This document shows, piece by piece, positions 24,324-37,247 of a stretch of 64,000 bases of DNA. The notes beneath the pieces are model-generated. The model was not told where the DNA came from and made no database searches. It saw only the letters and a list, made by a program, of their open reading frames with translations. The DNA lies in NCBI GenBank assembly GCA_001557505.1, contig LSAX01000007.1, positions 2,666,001 through 2,730,000 on the forward strand, written 5' to 3'. The position numbers were made by a program, and so were the translations under genes. The stretch's first letter is position 1. The number at the start of each line of letters is the position of its first letter. The stretch is from Reticulascus tulasneorum (lineage: Eukaryota; Ascomycota; Sordariomycetes; Glomerellales; Reticulascaceae).

Positions 24324-26255
24324 GTGCTAGTCGGTAGAGCCCCGCTGCCGGCCACCGAAGTTGCTTTGACGGGCGGCTGCTCGCGGCTAGTTGGGGTTGT
24401 AACGTCTTGTTGTTGGGCAAAGTTGGGCTCCTGGGGATTTGTTCGGATATCTTCATTTCTTGCGTTGGCATATCTTTCCTTTGGTCTCGGAGGTTACGGA
24501 ATAGATTGCATATGGGACGGCCCCGGCTTATCAGAGCTGGGCTGGAACGGGCGTACTGGCGGCGGTTCGGGTTTGGACAATCTCCATGCCTACGAACTCT
24601 ACTGTATGTAGGAGACGCCTCTCTTTCAAGCGTCTCCATGATGGATCTTCTGGGCTGGTGATGTTCTGATCCAGGCAGACATAGTCCAAATCCTCAATTT
24701 TGGTTATACATATCGGTCCCTTTTTCGAGACATATGGCCGAGTCCTCTTCCGCGGCCCTTTGGTGTTACGTCCGCAGGCTGCCTTGGCCTACTTGCCCTC
24801 GCTCCCCCACAGCTCGATAAGCTCAAGCTTTCTATTGTGTGGAGCAAGGCGTAGAAACTACAAGACTGGAATTAGGTTATCAGTACAGTTCTGGGCTTGT
24901 GATTGCAGGATCTCCCAAAGCCCAAAGCAAGACGCCACGGTGGAATCCTCATAGTCCACCTACCTTACTCTTCAGAACAACTCCACAGCCCTTGACCTGT
25001 TCTCGAATGCTACTGGATTCCGCGTAAATGGTACAGCAAAGTACAGGGCAGCAACCATGCCCATGACAATCGTATCGGAATGGTGGTGGAGTTCGTGCCA
25101 CCTTGAAAGTTTCGAGGGGGAAACTACAAGGTTTTCCGGCCGCAGATTGAACCCCCCCTCCTCCCAGCCAACCAAGCGAGCCAACGGACTAGGCAGGCAA
25201 ACGTGGCCAACCCGCAGGAGGAATTCCAACCTGTGAGGGGTAACGTAAGTAACTGCTGACGTGGTTTCGATGAGCAGCGATGAGCATGGGGATATCATCG
25301 CCGCCAGGGCGGGAAGCACGTACGGTGACGGCAGGGAGTCCTATGGACGGACCGGACCGACCTTATGAGCACCGGATCAGGCCACAAAAGACGTCCGTCT
25401 CCAAGGACGGTACCCGAACAGCGTTGTGAAGCAAACGGGCAAGGACAAAGCGGGCCGGTACTGGGTTGCCCCCTCAGGCGAAGCGCTCGCAACGTGCAAC
25501 GTGCGCATCCGGATCCGTCTCGAGTGGCATGTGGGGCGACGGGCATCCAAAAGGGCTGTCTTACAACTAGGTTTCTCATGATTTTACCTTGCGTCGGATA
25601 TCTATCATATGCGATAGATAACCATATGGGCCCCCTTTTTTTCTCATGTCGTCATTAGTGCGGCCGAGATTACTAGGTGGGGGGTTTAGTTGTCTCATTC
25701 TCTGCCACATTGCCCTTCCGTCAAGCACCCAGAGTGAAGAAGATGGTGGAATGGCTGCCATGCGACTAATATTAGCACAAGGCAGCCCCATCGAATCAGC
25801 ATCGTCACTCTTTCAGATATGGCTCGAAATGAAGCAGGTTCAAAGTTGAAGTGGATTGTTATCCTCTAATTATCCAGCGAGAGATAATCTCTCCTGAACT
25901 CCAACATACATAACCAGGCCCCTCTAGGTACCTGCAAGCCTTCTATGCCTGGCTCTACCAGACCTCGAAGCTGTCTATGCACGCTTTATCAGCCCGCTGC
26001 TCATCTCCTGAGCAGCATATGCAATGGTGAATGATCCACCCCTCACTTATGCCTATCCAAAAACGCCAAATATCCATGTCTCATGTAACTTCGTCAAGCC
26101 AGAATGGCCGCCGTATGCAATGCAATGTGGTGGAGGGGAGCAAACCTCTCAGAGGTGTCGTGTGGGGCCGTAGAAAGTACAATAATGCGGATATCTGAGC
26201 GGACGGTTATCATCATGCGTAATTTGCGGATTCCAAGGATCCGATTTCGATTTGC
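24324..26255. other. Convergent intergenic region, no gene seen
   Basis: About 1.9 kb between the stop of the small Cys-rich gene (plus) and the stop of the FLC gene (minus). Only short frames without motifs were found; it should include both 3' UTRs. Confidence 0.55.
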
Positions 26256-29156
26256 TCAGAGCTTCCCTTCGTCTCGCTCGGAAATAGGTGAAACTTCCAT
26301 GTCCTCCAACTTCTCGGCACCCTTGTCGTTGCGCGTCATGTCAGCGGTAAGAGCTTTGTCTTCTGCAGCTTCCATTGTTGGCGACATGGACCGCATATCC
26401 ATGGAAGTGTTTGGCCTCTCGGGGGGTGGTGTCGCTGTTTGCAAGCGGAGAGTGGGCTGCGAGCGCAAATGCTGCACCTGCCTCAGCGAGCTGGTACGCT
26501 GGTGTCCGCTAGTGATCCTAGTCGGAGCCGTCGACTCGGGTCGGTCAAATTGTGATTCCCACTCAGCAAAATCCTTCGAGCTCCATGACGCACGATGCGG
26601 TCTCGCCCGACGGGGGAGACTGCCAACTGAATAGCGTGAACTCATACTATTGGTTCGGCTTGGCCGGTTGACGGGTGAGAACATGACCGAGTTATTGTTG
26701 GGTGTGTCCAAGTCCGCGACTGTGTCATCCTCCGCGATGTCCTCAATCTTGGGAGCCCGTCGAACGTTGGTAACGGCAAAGTACGGACGCGGTGGCTCGA
26801 GAGGCTCGTCTGGCTTCGGCTCCGGTTTCTTGGGGGGTAAATCGGCGGCTTTCCCAGCAATATGCTCGAAGTACTTGATTCGGACTTCGTCAAGCTTCTC
26901 AGGGAAATCTTCGCGGTTCCGACTCATGGACATCCATGATGAGAAGACCCCTAGAATGACAAGGATCATGACGGCCATCACTAGGAATCCCTGAATCACG
27001 ATGATGATGATGCCGAAGACAGTGGAAAGAATCCGGCCAATGTTGAAGACGGGAAGGAACGCAATGGAGAATCCAGCAGTTGCGATTCGGGTGAGTCCGA
27101 GCATCCAGAGAGCGACTGACGTGTTGCGGGAACCTTCGAAAGGGTTAATCTTGACAAACACAATGAAGGCAAGGATCTCGAAAACGAAGAGCCCAAAGAC
27201 CTGCGCTAGGGGGCTACGAGCTCCACCCCCTAGAAAGCAGGCTCGAATTAGCTGATAGCTCAGCCAGCAAGCGAAGAACCACCATCTTGAACGTCGGTAA
27301 TGGGCCGATAGCCACCCAAAGCGCTTGATGAACGCCTCATCTTTGTGCACCGTCTTGCGGTTCGGGTCGTTGTCGATGAATGAGACCTTGAAAAAGGGGA
27401 TCGACCCGTAGCGCTTTGCAGTTTTCTCCTCCTCTCCCAAAGTACTGAGTCGAGTTGCGGCAACGAAAGGTACCGAATTGAAGAGCTTTCCCTCTTCGAA
27501 GACAATAACATCCGGGCCAAGTTCGTACTTGCCAAATCGTAGGCGAAAGTAGCACGCATAGGCTACGATTCCACCCATGCCCCCAACCAAGAGAAGGAAA
27601 ACCACTGCTGCAATAGCAGTTGGCCCGGCCGGTGCACGGATGTTAAACTGGAAGAGTGTCAGCGTCGCAAGGGCGAAGAAGGCGACGAGAAGCGTCCGCA
27701 GAACAGCAACCGCGAGATATCCAGGCAGATGTGATCGGAAGTAGGCGAGCCGGTCCTCCTTGATGACTTTCAGAGTTGCCAGAAGGTCGAGTGAGAACTT
27801 TAATAGCGTGATGAAAAGGACAACCAAGCCAATAGCGACCAACCACCATATTAATCCCACCAAGAAAGCATCTGCGGCCGGGATGTGGAGTGATCCAAGC
27901 TCTCCGCCGAAGCCCTGCCACGTACCCGGAACAGGCATTCCTGGTGGTACCGGATTGCCTGCCCACGTGTAGTCGAACGGGTCACTCTCGTTGTAGGGAT
28001 TGCCAGCTCTTCGCAAAACTGTTGCGGCTCTGGTGGCCAGTGAACGTCCGTATATCTGCTGGATTATGCCGCCTCCGGTATTAATGACTGCTGATCCTGC
28101 TCCGCCGACTTGGCTGGCGTTTCCAGTGACGCCGGCAAAATCATCAAGTGCATCTATGATCTTCGGGCTGTATATCATGCCGGCAGACCAGCCGAAGTTA
28201 CTCCACCAGGCTGGCAAGACGCTGGGCCAATTGACGGACAGTGCGCCGGAGAAAAATATAGACTGGAAAGTCTCGAAAATAATGAGGACCGAGAATGCAT
28301 GGGCGTAGTGGGTTCTCATGTGGATGATGCTAACCCCGTAAATTGCTGTCGCAAAGGAGGAGAGAATAGCGGCCAGAGTGAAAATTCCCAATATCGAGGA
28401 GATGGCTTCCGGGTGGGAGAAGCTTTTACCGTTCCTCATAACGGCCTGGAAGCAGCCTATCTGCGTCTTGCTAGAGTTTGCGAAGACCTGTAACCTGGCG
28501 GAGCCTTCGAAATCAGGAATGTCGAGTGCTATCGAGGGGATGGATGCCACCTGCGCGGGAGTGATCGGAAACACAGCCCACGCAGTAATCGGAATGCTCG
28601 CGTTCAACGGACAAAGACTGAGAGGCGTTAGCACACACACGATGGCGTCCCGTCTCATCCGGGTCATTATACCTGTATATGTTGACGAAGCAAGGGTCAA
28701 AGTTCATCTCAAATCTGTTCTCGCCATCTGCCATAGAATCAGTATGTAGCTCTCCTCGGAGTCATTCAGGACAGCAGTCTTACAGGCATCGACCGAGATG
28801 TGCACTGAAGAATGATGTTAGTGATTGTGTATGTCTGCTAAATCAGAAGATCACCCACGCATAAGGGACTCGTTCTTCACATTGGTGTTTCCATCGAGGT
28901 GGAAGACAACAGTCAGATTGTCCGCATAGTAGGCGGCATCGAACTTTGTGATATTGAACAAGCTCTCTCCTCCCAAACAATCTCCGAAATCACCAGTGTA
29001 TAGGGCGGGATATCGAGCAACGTCGAGCTCGCGAGTTACGCCATCCTTGTCGGTGCCGAGCACGAGCTCGGTTTCACGCGCAAACGTGGTCGTTATGAAG
29101 CTTAGGAGAGTGATTATGAGCATTGCGGCCCAGGGCTGTCGTGTTCGTTGGGCCAT
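26256..29156 (-). CDS. FLC-type TRP-like membrane protein with ML-like domain
   Basis: Minus strand, four exons: 29156-28859, 28804-28784 (21 nt), 28727-28673 (55 nt) and 28617-26256, with introns of 54-56 bp. Phases agree and give about 911 residues. A signal peptide (residues 1-26) leads into a lumenal ML-like lipid-binding domain (about 30-165, with Cys at DCLGG, DPCFVNIYSLC and QIGC). From about 175 to 690 there are many transmembrane helices of the TRP-like domain. The cytosolic tail is long, Pro- and Ser-rich, and acidic. Yeast Flc1-3 proteins have this plan; they act in the ER/Golgi and vacuole in FAD transport, calcium homeostasis and wall integrity. Which substrate this copy moves cannot be read from the sequence. 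Confidence 0.92.
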
Positions 29157-31557
29157 GGTGCGCAAATCCACGCCGAACGAGTGGAATGCGATCCGTTCCA
29201 GAGGTATCTGCTGTGTACGACTGGCGGGGCAATGACGCCCGAGTAGATGTTTTGTTGTCGCGATTCGACTTGTTTCTATTGCGCAACTCTTGAGAAAGAG
29301 AAAGTCTCTGTATTTGGTAGATTCGAAGAGCGAGTGATAATCGAGACAGACATAGGAGCTGGTCGTCGATCCGGGTGGTGTGTGAGGTGTTTCTCGTATA
29401 CGAACGTGGGAGGTCCAAGGGCAGCGCGGCAGCGAGAATTGGAGGTCCAGGCGAATCGCCAAGTGGTATCAAACAAATGCCGGCCAAGGTGAGCGTCGAT
29501 CCGGGCGCTGAGTGACCAAAACTACCGCGTAGGATTAATGAATGGATCGTCGGGCAGTCGCTTTATCTGGGTGTATTTGCACAGCGTGGTATGCGCAGAT
29601 TCGGAATTGGTGCCGGTAAAGTAGAGGTCGACTGTACATACAGATGGGCGTATGCACGTCGAAGATGGTGTGTGAGAGCGAGATAGATATTCATCAACAC
29701 GGGGGCGGCGGGCAAGCAAGGGTGGGGGGAGGGAGGGCACTGATATAACCAATTGGTAGTTAAGTTATCCGCCGCTAGGTTATCTTTTGTTGTATGGAGT
29801 AATACGTATGGAACGATCGACTGGGGGGAGGGGGTTGGACGCTGAGCCTAGCACCTTTCCAAGAAGAAGTTAGTACAGGGTATCCGGGCATCGAGCAACG
29901 AAGAGATGGCGCCAAAGTCCCATCTTCCAAAGTCCCCTTCGAAAGCAAGGGCAATGGATACGTAGAACACGCAGATGGTTGTGTGGATCTCAAAAAGAGG
30001 AAAGTCGCACGGATGGGAGGGGGTGTTTTCTGTTTGTGTTCGTCTGGATATGGATATTATCCATGGGCATATGCAGGCACTTACCGGGTGCTGAGCATGT
30101 CTTCAGCGCCTCATTGGTTCTTGGGGGCTCGTGGCGATCGGGGCTTGGGCGTTTTGGGGGCGGATGTCGTCTCAATACAGATCAATTTCAGGTGGTGCGA
30201 AGGTGTCGAACCCGAGGTAGGGACAGAGGTGGGTGTGGTAAAATAAGCTACACGCATGCTGCTACTGTACATACATACGCAGGGGTGCTGATTACGCGGA
30301 ACTCCATACGAGATCTAGGCCTTCGCAACCTTTTTTGTCGTGCTGCGAAAGAGGGTTAGGAAGTCAATGAAATGGGGGGTGGTTGTTGTGTTGTGTCTCT
30401 TTCTCTTATCGCGTCGCCAGACATTTGGTACTTTGCACTACCTATGGGGGGAGGAGTCAATAGAAGGAGGGGTTTTGGTTTCCTTTTTTCTCTCGATACC
30501 GGGCTTTGCCATTACAACCGTCTTGTCCCGGATCTCCAATCTCGACCAAAGTGCATATCTACCCTACCCTATTACTGTACCTTTAAGCGGCACCTTGGGC
30601 CGCTACGTACTGAAGTGCATCTTTAGTCGTGACGATTGAGCCTGAAAAAATACGAACACTAGTAAGTACCACACCGTCCACACCCAACCACTGCAGTCTT
30701 GACATCTCACCGCCAGCCACCTCATCATTAACTTATCATCACCCGCCAGCACAACACAACACAACAAAACACAACAAACCCACCCCAGGTGCCCCGAGTT
30801 GCAGCGTCTAGTGCGCCTCACAGGACCCCATCCAAAAACCCGCCACCTCACCAAGCTCCAAACAGGGGCATCAATGCGTATACCACCACGTACACAAAAG
30901 GCCGCTGGGCTCGCGGTCCCTATTATCATGTGTGGTCCGTGGAGGAGGATCTTGGTAAGAATACCCCGACAGTGGGCAGCTAGCTTCACTTCTCCCCCCC
31001 CCCCATGTGCGCGCGGGCGGGCGCCCACTTCGGCTCTTTCGGAACTTGCGGTGGGAAAGTGTCCCCCAATCATCGTGTCGCTCACCCCGAGTAGCAGAAG
31101 AGCCAGGATCGGGAAGTTAAGGCAAACAAGGTTATTTTGTCTCCTCCCAGTCGGATCGTCAAACTGCTTGGCAAGACAAAAGCCAGTCTAGCTTTTAGTT
31201 TGGCTTCTTACCAGGTAGCCTCTGGTCCCAAACATGTCCCACAACCACCCACCACGGCTTACACGGCTGCTCTTTTCTTCTCCGTCTTCTTCTTCTTCTT
31301 CTCCTCCCTTTTCCATTGTTTCCACCAAGTGTACCCACTCCGAGCCAGAGTGTAGATTCGCGAATCGCTGCTCCCCATTTCTGGAATTGTTGGGTCCCGC
31401 TGGCAAAGCCATTGGCCCAGCCCGATCCATGGTGAGACTCTTGGATTCCATCGCCTCATTTAGATCGCCCAGAGAAGCTGCATTAAGGCCTTGGTGGATT
31501 GGATGATCAACGTGTCACCGCCCTCAACTACCCGTCGCTATCGGCTGTCAGAAATCC

Positions 31558-31586
31558 AAGCCGGGAAACTAAAGCCGGGAAACTAG
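31558..31586. repeat. Short direct tandem duplication
   Basis: The 14-base unit AAGCCGGGAAACTA occurs twice head to tail. It is isolated and short, consistent with replication slippage. Confidence 0.6.
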
Positions 31587-33477
31587 ACTACTGACGAAAA
31601 CCCTACGACTTCAGATCGTGACTTCAACTACGAATCGTGCAGCGCAAGGGACGGATAGGCGCATCCATCGGGTGGATGGAATTCTCCGATTCCAGCTGCC
31701 CATGTCTCATTCCTCTTCCTCTTCCTGCTGTCAGCACTCAGAAGCAATAAATAAACAGTGCTCGAGTTGAGTTTAGCTGCTACGGTAAAACCGACACTGT
31801 TATTGTCACAGAGGTGGTCGCCCAAACATCTCTTCTCCAGCCAACCCACTTACACTACACAATATCCTGGGATTCATGGCGCTAGCTTTTGCGAGCCTAC
31901 TCCACCAAAACCCACCGAGTCGGCTGTCGTTTGTAACCATGGTTCGTCTGACTATATAGATATGAATTTTTGTGAGAAGAGCCTGGCTTGCCTTGCCGGG
32001 CGTATCAGCATATCTAGACCATGCGAGTGGCCAGCACTCTGTGGCCATGAACGTATCGACCGCCTATGGCGTATTAAGGCCGGATTTTATGGTCTAGATT
32101 GGCCTCTTAATGGCCAGCCCCCCCAGTCCAACGGTCAGTGGCTGTCGATTGGGTCTGCACACTACCGTCATTCGGGCATCGTGCATGGCGGCCGCATCTC
32201 AGGGTCCAACGCCCTTTTTGGGCGGAACGCTTAACTGCAGCAAGGTTTGCTCCAAATCAAACGTAAGATGTCTGCAGAGCCGGCCGCTGCAGGCACTGTC
32301 CCAGGCACTGGATGCCAGTATTCCATCCTTTAATTATGGCGGCCGTCCCGTAAGCTTACAGCCCACTTCACCCATTTCCTCTCAGCTCAATGAGCACGAA
32401 GAGGCATGCCATGGCCGTATCCACCATATTGGTGGCCTCCATGATGCTATTTCCGAATTAATTTCGAGCTGGCACATGGACCAAGTGGTGAACCACTCCG
32501 CGGCGCTCATAGCGCTGATGAACTTCCACATTATGTCCAGGTCTTCAGCCCAGTGGGTCTGCTGATACTTTGCCCGAAATGCGAGATATTTGGTGGTTTG
32601 GACCAAACCCCAATCAAATGCCTTCCCAACACTCTCTATTAAGATGGGTTACGCAGCGATGCGGCGAAACGGAATAGCGCAATCGAGGGGAATTGCACGC
32701 AAAACCCAATCACCATGACAGTGTCGTCTGCACAATATCTAGCAGCGCCAGGTGCCTGCCCCGATGTACCTCAGATGATTCCGCGGTGTTCTCTTTCCCA
32801 CACCCGCGGGCCGGCCGAACATTGCTTTTCAACGGCGTGCATCGTGGCTGCTTGGCCGGGAGGCGGACGGCGCTGCTCCACGGCCAAAGATTTGAACCTC
32901 CACCAACTCAGCATGCCGGCCGGGGGCAGATTCATTCGAGATGAATGTCAGCCATTCCAGCACCGAGTCTCTATTACGCCGTTTCATAGAATTACATCAC
33001 AAGTATATTGCTCAAGCATCCGCTTTTCCATACCGCCCTTCCCCCACCAACCTATTCGCACTTCTCACGAATCGAAAGATCACATGCAGCCACAGTATGG
33101 TGCAAGTGATCCTCTTGCTTGGCTATAGGTCTGCAGTGGACTTGCCAAGGACCAAAACGCATTCACATCTTCGCTGAGAACGTCGTCGTGCATCAACCTG
33201 GGCAAGAGCCCGGCTTTGTAGTGGGCAATACAGCACGACAACTGAGGCTTGAATGATCAATTCCACACAATTTAGTCATATGGGCAGCGGCACTGATTGG
33301 GAAGTGGGGTTAATCAGCCACAGATCGCGGGGGTCCTCCGGCCATCACGCCATCGTCTCGAATTTCTGTTGGCTGGCCGAGGATACTTTTTTTCTTTCCC
33401 ATCCGTCGAACTGTGGCAAGTCGATGGGCGTTTGGGAATGCGCTGCAAGTTCAAGCATTCCATGCCATGCATGTGAA

Positions 33478-33494
33478 CCCCCCCCCCCCCCCCC
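33478..33494. repeat. C homopolymer, 17 bases
   Basis: Seventeen consecutive C bases in the gene-free region upstream of ATP sulfurylase. Length in an assembly may be inaccurate at such a run. Confidence 0.85.
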
Positions 33495-34027
33495 TACCAC
33501 ATCCGGACCTGTCGCTGTAATGGTCATCCACCCTTTCGCAGAAGCTCCCAGACTTCCAGGCAAATTTCTTCAAATCTTCGCCACGACCATCCTCCAGTCT
33601 GGCCACGGAGAATGCCCCGAAGGTTAGGTAACGTAACCTGCTGGTTGGCAAACCCATTGGCAGGGCATGACTTGTGCCATCCGCCAAGCCCGGTACATTG
33701 CCTTTGTAGCGAGCACGTCATTTCAAGCTAAAGTACCCATTTGAGAAACTTTTACATGCGACGGGCTAAACCGACGAGGAAGATGCCGATTTCATTCCGG
33801 AATAGAAACAGCAATTTTTCTCAAACCCGCAATCTAAGCTTGCCTTAAAGACAGCTTGCCTTTACTTATCTTGCCTACATACGTTCCTCCTGTGTCCACG
33901 AATTCTTCCTCGACCCAAGTTCCACGTTCCAGCTGGCACCCGCATCCAAAGTTGAATCCCGAGCCCAATTGACTTTCTCTCCGCCTTCTCGAGCTTCCAT
34001 TTCGCTTGTTGAAGCTGCTTCTTCTGA

Positions 34028-36090
<2,063 letters not shown>

Positions 36091-37247
36091 AGGCGTGGAA
36101 GACATGCATGACGCCACGCAAGGCAAAGGTCTATTGTGTTTGTAGAATGGAGGATTGGCCGCATGGCAGTGGCCACGAAATCGTCTTCGCAGATATTCCG
36201 TGCGGGATTTTGCTTGTTTCAAGCTCTTCACTGCATCTTGGAAGTAATCTCTCAGGATTTACCGACATATCATATAAATAGACTATCTAGGAAACGCGTG
36301 CAGAGAACCAACATGAACAGATACCTTCCCGCTGACTGGCCGGATCTGCTCTGAGATGGTGGGTAGTTGGAACGCTCGAAGGTTCGTTGGTGATTCCAGG
36401 CGCTTAGCTTCCCGAGCGTATTGGGTGACATTTGTGCCCAATGGTTTTTATAGTGCAGTTGGTGGCCGAGGCGGGTACCGGATACAGGGAAGGCCCGCTG
36501 TTTAAAGTCTGGGTTGGCTGCACCACTTCCCGCGGGCTTGAAGCTAGTTCATCGCACGGTACGAGGAGGTCGTTGAATCAAGATCGGGTGCTCAATTCGC
36601 GCAACTTTCATCGAGTCGACGGAGGTTCGAGGCTTTCCAGAAGGGGATTGCTGAAGTCGTATCTATATCTTATTATCAGATGCGCAGGATAGATTAGTTA
36701 CATTCTCCTTAGAAGAGAGGGGACTGAAATCAATTGACATGTGGGGTCGTCTCACCCACTGTATGGACACAGTAAGCGGTAACTTTATCTTTACACTGTA
36801 TTTCCCCGCCACCACTTCCCTATAAAGCCCCGTTCTTCCGCTGCAAGGCCTCTGGACTGGCCCGTGCCACCTATTTCAGCCTGCTGCCACGTCAGGATTT
36901 AGGCCACACTCCCACCTTGACCCCTGCGCCAGCCAAAGACTCGCAGCAGGGATCATTTTTGGTCGAATCACACGCGGCTGCGTTGCTCGTCAACACCCTC
37001 GCAACCGCCCGTGGATGGGGTCAGTGATCGTTTCTTTGCCCTTCCCGACAAAATCACTTCTCACACTACGGCTTAGTCGAGGTCTAGTCGACTCCGTTTC
37101 CACTGACCTGGATATCCCTGGCTCGCACTTGACCGCCTCCGATATTCTAGGATCTGCCTGCTCTCGCCTTCTCCTCACCAGGCAATTCAGTCACCGCAGC
37201 TCTTACTGAGGACCGCGAGCTGGTTAGGCTCGCATCCATGCTCCACC
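36091..37247. other. Intergenic region and leader of the next gene
   Basis: About 1.2 kb between two plus-strand genes with no supported coding exon. The last 350 bases are CT-rich as expected of a leader. Confidence 0.55.

Noticed and set aside
24324..24611. 95-codon hydrophobic plus-strand frame after the small Cys-rich gene
   Set aside because: Starts right after the stop codon, has no motif and most likely is 3' UTR.
32110..32565. 151-codon plus-strand frame in the FLC-ATP sulfurylase gap
   Set aside because: No motif, overlapped by frames on both strands, mixed composition; not better than chance in 5 kb.
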